Source: Taudactylus pleione (taxonomy: Eukaryota; Chordata; Amphibia; Anura; Myobatrachidae). From it: a DNA stretch of 64,000 bases. The DNA is taken from positions 1,240,001 to 1,304,000 of the forward strand of contig JAUIMM010000579.1 of assembly GCA_031769625.1 (NCBI GenBank), in the 5' to 3' direction. This document shows positions 25,461 to 39,200 of this stretch, piece after piece (position 1 is the stretch's first letter; each line of letters starts with the position of its first letter). Both the position numbers and the translations under genes were made by a program. The notes beneath the pieces were generated by a model, which searched no databases, had not been told where the DNA came from, and was given only the letters and a program-made list of their open reading frames with translations.

Positions 25461-28400
25461 CAGACTGTATAACCTGACCTGAGGGGAGATATACAGGGAG
25501 ACAGGAGACAGCCTCTCTGATACAGACTGTATAACCTGACCTGAGGGGAGGTATACAGGGAGACAGGAGCCTCTCTAATACAGACTGTATAACCTGACCT
25601 GAGGGGAGATATACAGGGAGACGGGAGCCAGCCTCTCTGATACACACTGTATAACCTGACCTGAGGGGAGATATACAGGGAGACAGGAGCCTCTCTGATA
25701 CAGACTGTATAACCTGACCTGAGGGGAGGTATACAGGGAGACAGGAGCCAGCCTCTCTGATACAGACTGTATAACCTGACCTGAGGGGAGGTATACAGGG
25801 AGACAGGAGCCTCTCTGATACAGACTGTATAACCTGACCTGAGGGGAGGTATACAGGGAGACAGGAGCCTCTCTGATACAGACTGTATAACCTGACCTGA
25901 GGGGAGATATACAGGGAGACAGGAGCCAGCCTCTCTGATACAGACTGTATAACCTGACCTGAGGGGAGGTATACAGGGAGACAGGAGCATCTCTGATACA
26001 GACTGTATAACCTGACCTGAGGGGAGGTATACAGGGAGACAGGAGCCTCTCTGATACAGACTGTATAACCTGACCTGAGGGGAGGTATACAGGGAGACAG
26101 GAGCCTCTCTGATACAGACTGTATAACCTGACCTGAGGGGAGGTATACAGGGAGACAGGAGCCAGCCTCTCTGATACAGACTGTATAACCTGACCTGAGG
26201 GGAGGTATACAGGGAGACAGGAGCCTCTCTGATACAGACTGTATAACCTGACCTGAGGGGAGGTATACAGGGAGACAGGAGCCAGCCTCTCTGATACAGA
26301 CTGTATAACCTGACCTGAGGGGAGGTATACAGGGAGACAGGAGCCTCTCTGATACAGACTGTATAACCTGACCTGTGGGGAGGTATACAGGGAGACAGGA
26401 GCCTCTCTGATACAGACTGTATAACCTGACCTGAGGGGAGGTATACAGGGAGACAGGAGCCAGCCTCTCTGATACAGACTGTATAACCTGACCTGAGGGG
26501 AGGTATACAGGGAGACAGGAGCCTCTCTGATACAGACTGTATAACCTGACCTGAGGGGAGATATACAGGGAGACAGGAGCCTCTCTGATACAGACTGTAT
26601 AACCTGACCTGAGGGGAGATATACAGGGAGACAGCCTCTCTGATACAGACTGTATAACCTGACCTGAGGGGAGGTATACAGGGAGACAGGAGCCTCTCTG
26701 ATACAGACTGTATAACCTGACCTGAGGGGAGGTATACAGGGAGACAGGAGCCAGTCTCTCTGATACAGACTGTATAACCTGACCTGAGGGGAGGTATACA
26801 GGGAGACAGGAGCCAGCCTCTCTGATACAGACTGTATAACCTGACCTGAGGGGAGATATACAAGGAGACAGGAGTCTCTCTGATACAGACTGTATAACCT
26901 GACCTGAGGGGAGATATACAGGGAGACAGCCTCTCTGATACAGACTGTATAACCTGACCTGAGGGGAGATATACAGGGAGACAGGAGCCTCTCTGATACA
27001 GACTGTATAACCTGACCTGAGGGGAGGTATTCAGGGAGACAGGAGCCAGCCTCTCTGATACAGACTGTATAACCTGACCTGAGGGGAGATATACAGGGAG
27101 ACAGGAGCCTCTCTGATACAGACTGTATAACCTGACCTGTGGGGAGGTATACAGGGAGACAGGATCCTCTCTGATACAGACTGTATAACCTGACCTGAGG
27201 GGAGGTATACAGGGAGACAGGAGCCTCTCTGATACAGACTGTATAACCTGACCTGAGGGGAGGTATACAGGGAGACAGGAGCCAGCCTCTCTGATACAGA
27301 CTGTATAACCTGACCTGAGGGGAGATATACAGGGAGACAGGAGCCTCTCTGATACAGACTGTATAACCTGACCTGAGGGGAGGTATACAGGGAGACAGGA
27401 GCCAGCCTCTCTGATACAGACTGTATAACCTGACCTGAGGGGAGGTATACAGGGAGACAGGAGCCTCTCTGATACATACTGTATAACCTGACCTGAGGGG
27501 AGGTATACAGGGAGACAGGAGCCTCTCTGATACAGACTGTATAACCTGACCTGAGGGGAGGTATACAGGGAGACAGGAGCCAGCCTCTCTGATACAGACT
27601 GTATAACCTGACCTGAGGGGAGGTATACAGGGAGACAGGAGCCTCTCTGATACAGACTGTATAGCCTGACCTGAGGGGAGGTATACAGGGAGACAGGAGC
27701 CAGCCTCTCTGATACAGACTGTATAACCTGACCTGAGGGGAGATATACAGGGAGACAGGATCCTCTCTGATACAGACTGTATAACCTGACCTGAGGGGAG
27801 GTATACAGGGAGACAGGAGCCTCTCTGATACAGACTGTATAACCTGACCTGAGGGGAGGTATACAGGGAGACAGGAGCTAGCCTCTCTGATACAGACTGT
27901 ATAACCTGACCGGAGGGGAGGTATACGGGGAGACAGGAGCCTCTCTGATACAGACTGTATAACCTGACCTGAGAGGAGGTATACAGGGAGACAGGAGCTA
28001 GCCTCTCTGATACAGACTGTATAACCTAACCTGAGGGGAGGTATACAGGGAGACAGGAGCCTCTCTGATACAGACTGTATAACCTGACCTGAGGGGAGGT
28101 ATACAGGGAGACAGGAGCCTCTCTGATACAGACTGTATAACCTGACCTGAGGGGAGGTATACAGGGAGACAGGAGCCTCTCTGATACAGACTGTATAACC
28201 TGACCTGAGGGGAGGTATACAGGGAGCCAGCCTCTCTGATACAGACTGTATAACCTGACCTGAGGGGAAGTATACAGGGAGACAGGAGCCAGCCTCTCTG
28301 ATACAGACTGTATAACCTGACCTGAGGGGAGGTATACAGGGAGACAGGAGCCTCTCTGATACAGACTGTATAACCTGACCTGAGGGGAGGTATACAGGGA

Positions 28401-30814
28401 GACAGGAGCCAGCCTCTCTGATACAGACTGTATAACCTGACCTGAGGGGAGGTATACAGGGAGACAGGAGCCAGCCTCTCTGATACAGACTGTATAACCT
28501 GACCTGAGGGGAGGTATACAGGGAGACAGGAGCCTCTCTGATACAGACTGTATAACCTGACCTGAGGGGAGGTATACAGGGAGACAGGAGCCAGCGTCTC
28601 TGATACAGACTGTATAACCTGACCTGAGGGGAGGTATACAGGGAGACAGGATCCTCTCTGATACAGACTGTATAACCTGACCTGAGGGGAGGTATATAGG
28701 GAGACAGGAGCCAGCCTCTCTGATACAGACTGTATAACCTGACCTGAGGGGAGGTATACAGGGAGACAGGAGCCTCTCTTATACACACTGTATAACCTGA
28801 CCTGAGGGGAGATATACAGGGAGACAGCCTCTCTGATACAGACTGTATACTCTGACCTGTGGGGAGGTATACAGGGAGACAGGAGCCTCTCTGATACAGA
28901 CTGTATAACCTGACCTGAGGGGAGGTATACAGGGAGACGGGAGCCTCTCTGATACAGACTGTATAACCTGACCTGAGGGGAGGTATACAGGGAGACAGGA
29001 GCCAGCCTCTCTGATACAGACTGTATAACCTGACCTGAGGGGAGATATACAGGGAGACAGCCTCTCTGATACAGACTGTATAACCTGACCTGAGGGGAGG
29101 TATACAGGGAGACAGGAGCCTCTCTGATACAGACTGTATAACCTGACCTGAGGGGAGGTATACAGGGAGACAGGAGCCTCTCTGATACAGACTGTATAAC
29201 CTGACCTGAGGGGAGGAATACAGGGAGACAGGAGACAGTCTCTCTGATACAGACTGTATAACCTGACCTGAGGGGAGATATACAGGGAGACAGCCTCTCT
29301 GATACAGACTGTATAACCTGACCTGAGGGGAGGTATACAGGGAGACAGGAGCCTCTCTGATACAGACTGTATAACCTGACCTGAGGGGAGGTATACAGGG
29401 AGACGGGAGCCTCTCTGATACAGACTGTATAACCTGACCTGAGGGGAGGTATACAGGGAGACAGGAGCCTCTCTGATACAGACTGTATAACCTGACCTGA
29501 GGGGAGGTATACAGGGAGACAGGAGCCTCTCTGATACAGACTGTATAACCTGACCTGAGGGGAGATATACAGGGAGCCAGCCTCTCTGATACAGACTGTA
29601 TAACCTGACCTGAGGGGAGGTATACAGGGAGACAGGAGCCTCTCTGATACAGACTGTATAACCTGACCTGAGGGGAGATATACAGGGAGACAGGATCCTC
29701 TCTGATACAGACTGTATAACCTGACCTGAGGGGAGATATACAGGGAGACAGGAGCCTCTCTGATACAGACTGTATAACCTGACCTGAGGGGAGGTATACA
29801 GGGAGACAGGATCCTCTCTGATACAGACTGTATAACCTGACCTGAGGGGAGATATACAGGGAGACAGGATCCTCTCTGATACAGACTGTATAACCTGACC
29901 TGAGGGGAGGTATACAGGGAGACAGGAGCCAGCCTCTCTGATACAGACTGTATAACCTGACCTGAGGGGAGATATACAGGGAGACAGGAGCCTCTCTGAT
30001 ACACACTGTATAACCTGACCTGAGGGGAGGAATACAGGGAGACGGGAGCCTCTCTGATACAGACTGTATAACCTGACCTGAGGGGAGGTATACAGGGAGA
30101 CAGGAGCCTCTCAGATACATACTGTATAACCTGACCTGAGGGGAGGTATACAGGGAGACAGGAGACAGCGTCTCTGATACAGACTGTATAACCTGACCTG
30201 AGGGGAGATATACAGGGAGACAGCCTCTCTGGTACAGACTGTATAACCTGACCTGAGGGGAGGTATACAGGGAGACGGGAGCCTCTCTGATACAGACTGT
30301 ATAACCTGACCTGAGGGGAGGTATACAGGGAGACAGGAGACAGCCTCTCTGATACAGACTGTATAACCTGACCTGAGGGGAGATATACAGGGAGACAGGA
30401 GCCTCTCTGATACAGACTGTATAACCTGACCTGAGGGGAGGTATACAGGGAGACAGGAGCCACTCTGATACAGACTGTATAACCTGACCTGAGGGGAGGT
30501 ATACAGGGAGACAGGAGCCAGCCTCTCTGATACAGACTGTATAACCTGACCTGAGGGGAGGTATACAGGGAGACAGGAGCCTCTCTGATACAGACTGTAT
30601 AACCTGACCTGAGGGGAGATATACAGGGAGACAGGAGCCTCTCTGATACAGGCTGTATAACCTGACCTGAGGGGAGGTATACAGGGAGACAGGAGCCTCT
30701 CTGATACAGGCTGTATAACCTGACCTGAGGGGAGGTATACAGGGAGACGGGAGCCAGCCTCTCTGATACAGACTGTATAACCTGACCTGAGGGGAGATAT
30801 ACAGGGAGACAACT
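25460..30814. repeat. Higher-order block P, copy 2
   Basis: It repeats the P markers at 25577, 27876, 27996, 28780 and 30810. Relative to P1 it has a three-unit insertion (58+58+62, 178 bp) near 27,140-27,320 that includes a CCTGTGGGG/GGATCC unit, and it is 62 bp shorter between 28,780 and 30,810. Private changes include ATAACCTAACC near 28,027 and TCTCAGATAC near 30,113. With P1 it encloses Q1. Confidence 0.85.
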
Positions 30815-33200
30815 CTCTGATACAGACTGTATAACCTGACCTGAGGGGAGGTATACAGGGAGACAGGAGCTAGCCTCTCTGATACAGACTGTATAACCTG
30901 ACCTGAGGGGAGGTATACAGGGAGACAGGAGCCTCTCTGATACAGACTGTATAACCTGACCTGAGGGGAGGTATACAGGGAGACAGGAGCCAGCCTCTCT
31001 GATACACACTGTATAACCTGACCTGAGGGGAGGTATACAGGGAGACTGGAGCCAGCCTCTCTGATACAGACTGTATAACCTGACCTGAGGGGAGATATAC
31101 AGGGAGACAGGATCCTCTCTGATACAGACTGTATAACCTGACCTGTGGGGAGGTATACAGGGAGACAGGAGCCTCTCTGATACAGACTGTATAACCTGAC
31201 CTGAGGGGAGGTATACGGGGAGACAGGATCCTCTCTGATACAGACTGTATAACCTGACCTGAGGGGAGGTATACAGGGAGACAGGAGCCAGCCTCTCTCA
31301 TACAGACTGTATAACCTGACCTGAGGGGAGGTATACAGGGAGACAGGAGCCAGCCTCTCTGATACAGACTGTATAACCTGACCTGAGGGGAGGTATACAG
31401 GGAGACAGGAGCCTCTCTGATACAGACTGTATAACCTGACCTGAGGGGAGGTATACAGGGAGACAGGAGCCTCTCTGATACAGACTGTATAACCTGACCT
31501 GAGGGGAGGTATACGGGGAGACAGGATCCTCTCTGATACAGACTGTATAACCTGACCTGAGGGGAGGTATACAGGGAGACGGGAGCCAGCCTCTCTGATA
31601 CAGACTGTATAACCTGACCTGAGGGGAGGTATACAGGGAGACAGGAGCCTCTCTGATACAGACTGTATAACCTGACCTGAGGGGAGGTATACAGGGAGAC
31701 AGGAGCCAGCCTCTCTGATACAGACTGTATAACCTGACCTGAGGGGAGGTATACAGGGAGACAGGAGCCTCTCTGATACAGACTGTATAACCTGACCTGA
31801 GGGGAGATATACAGGGAGACAGCCTCTCTGATACAGACTGTATAACCTGACCTGAGGGGAGGTATACAGGGAGACAGGAGCCAGCCTCTCTGATACAGAC
31901 TGTATAACCTGACCTGAGGGGAGGTATACAGGGAGACGGGAGCCAGCCTCTCTGATACAGACTGTATAACCTGACCTGAGGGGAGGTATACAGGGAGACA
32001 GGAGACAGCCTCTCTGATACAGACTGTATAACTTGACCTGAGGGGAGATATACAGGGAGACAGGAGCTTCTCTGATACAGACTGTATAACCTGACCTGAG
32101 GGGAGGTATACAGGGAGACAGGAGCCTCTCTGATACAGACTGTATAACCTGACCTGAGGGGAGGTATACAGGGAGACAGGAGCCAGCCTCTCTGATACAG
32201 ACTGTATAACCTGACCTGAGGGGAGGTATACAGGGAGACAGGAGCCTCTCTGATACAGACTGTATAACCTGACCTGAGGGGAGGTATACAGGGAGACAGG
32301 AGCCAGCCTCTCTGATACAGACTGTATAACCTGACCTGAGGGGAGATATACAGGGAGACAGCCTCTCTGATACAGACTGTATAACCTGACCTGAGGGGAG
32401 GTATACAGGGAGACAGGAGCCTCTCTGATACAGACTGTATAACCTGACCTGAGGGGAGATATACAGGGAGACAGGAGCCAGCCTCTCTGATACAGACTGT
32501 ATAACCTGACCTGAGGGGAGATATACAGGGAGACAGCCTCTCTGATACAGACTGTATAACCTGACCTGAGGGGAGGTATACAGGGAGACAGGAGCCTCTC
32601 TGATACAGACTGTATAACCTGACCTGAGGGGAGGTATACAGGGAGACAGGATCCTCTCTGATACAGACTGTATAACCTGACCTGAGGGGAGGTATAAAGG
32701 GAGACAGGAGCCAGCCTCTCTGATACAGACTGTATAACCTGACCTGAGGGGAGATATACAGGGAGACAGGATCCTCTCTGATACAGACTGTATAACCTGA
32801 CCTGTGGGGAGGTATACAGGGAGACAGGAGCCTCTCTGATACAGACTGTATAACCTGACCTGAGGGGAGGTATACAGGGAGACAGGAGCCTCTCTGATAC
32901 ATACTGTATAACCTGACCTGAGGGGAGGTATACAGGGAGACAGGAGACAGCGTCTCTGATACAGACTGTATAACCTGACCTGAGGGGAGATATACAGGGA
33001 GACAGACTCTCTGATACAGACTGTATAACCTGACCTGAGGGGAGGTATACAGGGAGACGGGAGCCTCTCTGATACAGACTGTATAACCTGACCTGAGGGG
33101 AGGTATACAGGGAGACAGGAGACAGCCTCTCTGATACACACTGTATAACCTGACCTGAGGGGAGGTATACAGGGAGACAGGAGCCTCTCTGATACAGACT
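30815..33200. repeat. Higher-order block R, copy 1
   Basis: Markers are GAGCTAGCC at 30869, GACTGGAGCC near 31,045, several TATACGGGG units, ATAACTTGACC near 32,030, GAGCTTCTC near 32,070 and TATAAAGGG near 32,695. The series is shared with R2 at about +23.5 to +23.8 kb. It lacks the ATGTAACC section present in R0 and R2, and has a private CTCTCATACAG near 31,297. It ends at the ATTACC marker that opens A3. Confidence 0.8.
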
Positions 33201-33202
33201 GT

Positions 33203-36200
33203 ATTACCTGACCTGAGGGGAGGTATACAGGGAGACAGGAGCCTCTCTGATACAGACTGTATAACCTGACCTGAGGGGAGGTATACAGGGAGACAGGAGC
33301 CACTCTGATACAGACTGTATAACCTGACCTGAGGGGAGGTATACAGGGAGACAGGAGCCAGCCTCTCTGATACAGACTGTATAACCTGACCTGAGGGGAG
33401 GTATACAGGGAGACAGGAGCCAGCCTCTCTGATACAGACTGTATAACCTGACCTGAGGGGAGGTATACAGGGAGACAGGAGCCAGCCTCTCTGATACAGA
33501 CTGTATAACCTGACCTGAGGGGAGATATACAGGGAGACAGGAGCCTCTCTGATACAGGCTGTATAACCTGACCTGAGGGGAGGTATACAGGGAGACAGGA
33601 GCCTCTCTGATACAGGCTGTATAACCTGACCTGAGGGGAGGTATACAGGGAGACGGGAGCCAGCCTCTCTGATACAGACTGTATAACCTGACCTGAGGGG
33701 AGGTATACAGGGAGACGGGAGCCAGCCTCTCTGATACAGACTGTATAACCTGACCTGAGGGGAGGTATACAGGGAGACAGGGAGCCAGCCTCTCTGATAC
33801 AGACTGTATAACCTGACCTGAGGGGAGGTATACAGGGAGACAGGAGCCTCTCTGATACAGACTGTATAACCTGACCTGAGGGGAGGTATACAGGGAGACA
33901 GGAGCCAGCCTCTCTGATACAGACTGTATAACCTGACCTGAGGGGAGGTATACAGGGAGACAGGAGCCAGCCTCTCTGATACACACTGTATAACCTGACC
34001 TGAGGGGAGGTATACAGGGAGACAGGAGCCTCTCTGATACAGACTGTATAACCTGACCTGAGGGGAGATATACAGGGAGACAGGATCCTCTCTGATACAG
34101 ACTGTATAACCTGACCTGTGGGGAGGTATACAGGGAGACAGGAGCCTCTCTGATACAGACTGTATAACCTGACCTGAGGGGAGGTATACAGGGAGACAGG
34201 AGCCTCTCTGATACAGACTGTATAACCTGACCTGAGGGGAGGTATACAGGGAGACAGGAGCCAGCCTCTCTGATACAGACTGTATAACCTGACCTGAGGG
34301 GAGGTATACAGGGAGACAGGATCCTCTCTGATACAGACTGTATAACCTGACCTGAGGGGAGGTATACAGGGAGACAGGAGCCAGCCTCTCTGATACAGAC
34401 TGTATAACCTGACCTGAGGGGAGGTATACAGGGAGACAGGAGCCAGCCTCTCTGATACAGACTGTATAACCTGACCTGAGGGGAGGTATACAGGGAGACA
34501 GGAGCCTCTCTGATACAGACTGTATAACCTGACCTGAGGGGAGGTATACAGGGAGACAGGAGCCTCTCTGATACAGACTGTATAACCTGACCTGAGGGGA
34601 GGTATACGGGGAGACAGGATCCTCTCTGATACAGACTGTATAACCTGACCTGAGGGGAGGTATACAGGGAGACGGGAGCCAGCCTCTCTGATACAGACTG
34701 TATAACCTGACCTGAGGGGAGGTATACAGGGAGACAGGAGCCTCTCTGATACAGACTGTATAACCTGACCTGAGGGGAGGTATACAGGGAGACAGGAGCC
34801 TCTCTGATACAGACTGTATAACCTGACCTGAGGGGAGATATACAGGGAGACAGCCTCTCTGATACAGACTGTATAACCTGACCTGAGGGGAGGTATACAG
34901 GGAGACAGGAGCCAGCCTCTCTGATACACACTGTATAACCTGACCTGAGGGGAGGTATACAGGGAGACAGGAGCCTCTCTGATACAGACTGTATAACCTG
35001 ACCTGAGGGGAGATATACAGGGAGACAGGAGCCTCTCTGATACAGACTGTATAACCTGACCTGAGGGGAGGTATACAGGGAGACAGGAGCCTCTCTGATA
35101 CATACTGTATAACCTGACCTGAGGGGAGGTATACAGGGAGCCAGGAGCCAGCCTCTCTGATACAGACTGTATAACCTGACCTGAGGGGAGGTATACAGGG
35201 AGACAGGAGCCTCTCTGATACAGACTGTATAACCTGACCTGAGGGGAGATATACAGGGAGACAGCCTCTCTGATACAGACTGTATAACCTGACCTGAGGG
35301 GAGGTATACAGGGAGACAGGAGACAGCCTCTCTGATACAGACTGTATAACCTGACCTGAGGGGAGGTATACAGGGAGACAGGAGCCTCTCTGATACAGAC
35401 TGTATTACCTGACCTGAGGGGAGGTATACAGGGAGACAGGAGCCACTCTGATACAGACTGTATAACCTGACCTGAGGGGAGGTATACAGGGAGACAGGAG
35501 CCAGCCTCTCTGATACAGACTGTATAACCTGACCTGAGGGGAGATATACAGGGAGACAGGAGCCTCTCTGATACAGACTGTATAACCTGACCTGAGGGGA
35601 GGTATACAGGGAGACAGGAGCCAGCCTCTCTGATACAGACTGTATAACCTGACCTGAGGGGAGGTATACAGGGAGACAGGAGCCAGCCTCTCTGATACAG
35701 ACTGTATAACCTGACCTGAGGGGAGGTATACAGGGAGACAGCCTCTCTGATACAGACTGTATAACCTGACCTGAGGGGAGGTATACAGGGAGACAGGAGC
35801 CTCTCTGATACAGACTGTATAACCTGACCTGAGGGGAGATATACAGGGAGACAGCCTCTCTGATACAGACTGTATAACCTGACCTGAGGGGAGGTATACA
35901 GGGAGACAGGAGCCTCTCTGATACAGACTGTATAACCTGACCTGAGGGGAGATATACAGGGAGACGGGAGCCTCTCTGATACAGACTGTATAACCTGACC
36001 TGAGGGGAGGTATACAAGGAGACAGGAGCCTCTCTGATACAGACTGTATATAACCTGACCTGAGGAGAGGTATACAGGGAGACAGGAGCCAGCCTCTCTG
36101 ATACAGACTGTATAGCCTGACCTGAGGGGAGATATACAGGGAGACAGGAGCCAGCCTCTCTGATACAGACTGTATATAACCTGACCTGAGGGGAGGTATA

Positions 36201-39200
36201 CAAGGAGACAGGAGCCTCTCTGATACAGACTCTATAACCTGACCTGAGGGGAGGTATACAGGGAGACAGGAGCCAGCCTCTCTGATACAGACTATATAAC
36301 CTGACCTGAGGGGAGGTATACAGGGAGACAGGAGCCTCTCTGATACAGACTGTATAACCTGACCTGAGGGGAGATATACAGGGAGACAGGAGCCAGCCTC
36401 TCTGATACACACTGTATAACCTGACCTGAGGGGAGATATACAGGGAGACAGGAGCCAGCCTCTCTGATACACACTGTATAACCTGACCTGAGGGGAGATA
36501 TACAGGGAGACAGGAGCCTCTCTGATACAGACTGTATAACCTGACCTGAGGGGAGGTATACAGGGAGACAGGAGCCAGCCTCTCTGATACAGACTGTATA
36601 ACCTGACCTGAGGGGAGGTATACAGGGAGACAGGAGCCTCTCTGATACAGACTGTATAACCTGACCTGAGGGGAGGTATACAGGGAGACGGGAGCCAGCC
36701 TCTCTGATACAGACTGTATAACCTGACCTGAGGGGAGGTATACAGGGAGACAGGAGCCTCTCTGATACAGACTGTATAACCTGACCTGAGGGGAGGTATA
36801 CAGGGAGACAGGAGCCTCTCTGATACATACTGTATAACCTGACCTGAGGGGAGGTATACAGGGAGACAGGAGACAGCGTCTCTGATACAGACTATATAAC
36901 CTGACCTGAGGGGAGATATACAGGGAGACAGCCTCTCTGATACAGACTGTATAACCTGACCTGAGGGGAGGTATACAGGGAGACGGGAGCCTCTCTGATA
37001 CAGACTGTATAACCTGACCTGAGGGGAGGTATACAGGGAGACGGGAGCCAGCCTCTCTGATACAGACTGTATAACCTGACCTGAGGGGAGATATACAGGG
37101 AGACAGGAGCCTCTCTGATACAGACTGTATAACCTGACCTGAGGGGAGGTATACAGGGAGACAGGAGCCTCTCTGATACAGACTGTATAACCTGACCTGA
37201 GGGGAGGTATACAGGGAGACAGGAGCCTCTCTGATACAGACTGTATAACCTGACCTGAGGGGAGGTATACAGGGAGACAGGAGCCAGCCTCTCTGATACA
37301 GACTGTATAACCTGACCTGAGGGGAGGTATACAGGGAGACAGGAGCCTCTCTGATACAGACTGTATAACCTGACCTGAGGGGAGGTATACAGGGAGACAG
37401 GAGCCTCTCTGATACAGACTCTATAACCTGACCTGAGGGGAGGTATACAGGGAGACAGGAGCCAGCCTCTCTGATACAGACTGTATAACCTGACCTGAGG
37501 GGAGATATACAGGGAGACAGGAGCCTCTCTGATACAGACTGTATAACCTGACCTGAGGGGAGGTATACAGGGAGGCAGGAGCCTCTCTGATACAGACTGT
37601 ATAACCTGACCTGAGGGGAGGTATACAGGGAGACAGGAGCCAGCCTCTCTGATACAGACTGTATAACCTGACCTGAGGGGAGGTATACAGGGAGACAGGA
37701 GCCACTCTGATACAGACTATATAACCTGACCTGAGGGGAGGTATACAGGGAGACAGGAGCCTCTCTGATACAGACTGTATAACCTGACCTGAGGGGAGGT
37801 ATACAGGGAGACAGGAGCCAGCCTCTCTGATACAGACTGTATAACCTGACCTGAGGGGAGGTATACAGGGAGACGGGAGCCTCTCTGATACAGACTGTAT
37901 AACCTGTCCTGATGGGAGGTATACAGGGAGACAGGAGCCAGCCTCTCTGATACAGACTGTATAACCTGACCTGAGGGGAGGTATACAGGGAGACAGGAGC
38001 CTCTCTGATACAGACTGTATAACCTGACCTGTGGGGAGGTATACAGGGAGACAGGAGCCTCTCTGATACAGACTGTATAACCTGACCTGAGGGGAGGTAT
38101 ACAGGGAGACAGGAGCCAGCCTCTCTGATACTGACTGTATAACCTGACCTGAGGGGAGATATACAGGGAGACAGGAGCCAGCCTCTCTGATACAGACTGT
38201 ATAACCTGACCTGAGGGGAGATATACAGGGAGACAGCCTCTCTGATACAGACTGTATAACCTGACCTGAGGGGAGGTATACAGGGAGACAGGAGCCAGCC
38301 TCTCTGATACAGACTGTATAACCTGACCTGAGGGGAGGTATACAGGGAGACAGGAGCCAGCCTCTCTGATACACACTGTATAACCTGACCTGAGGGGAGG
38401 TATACAGGGAGACAGGAGCCTCTCTGATACAGACTGTATAACCTGACCTGAGGGGAGGTATACAGGGAGACAGGAGCCTCTCTGATACAGACTGTATAAC
38501 CTGACCTGAGGGGAGGTATACAGGGAGACAGGAGCCAGCCTCTCTGATACAGACTGTATAACCTGACCTGAGGGGAGGTATACAGGGAGACAGGAGCCAG
38601 CCTCTCTGATACAGACTGTATAACCTGACCTGAGGGGAGATATACAGGGAGACAGGAGCCTCTCTGATACAGACTGTATAACCTGACCTGAGGGGAGGTA
38701 TACAGGGAGACAGGAGCCAGCCTCTCTGATACAGACTGTATAACCTGACCTGAGGGGAGGTATACAGGGAGACGGGAGCCAGCCTCTCTGATACAGACTG
38801 TATAACCTGACCTGAGGGGAGGTATATAGGGAGACAGGAGCCTCTCTGATACAGACTGTATAACCTGACCTGAGGGGAGGTATACAGGGAGACGGGAGCC
38901 AGCCTCTCTGATACAGACTGTATAACCTGACCTGAGGGGAGGTATACAGGGAGACAGGAGCCTCTCTGATACAGACTGTATAACCTGACCTGAGGGGAGG
39001 TATACAGGGAGACAGGAGACAGCGTCTCTGATACAGATTATATAACCTGACCTGAGGGGAGGTATACAGGGAGACGGGAGCCTCTCTGATACAGACTGTA
39101 TAACCTGACCTGAGGGGAGGTATACAGGGAGACGGGAGCCTCTCTGATACAGACTGCATAACCTGACCTGAGGGGAGGTATACAGGGAGACAGGAGCCAG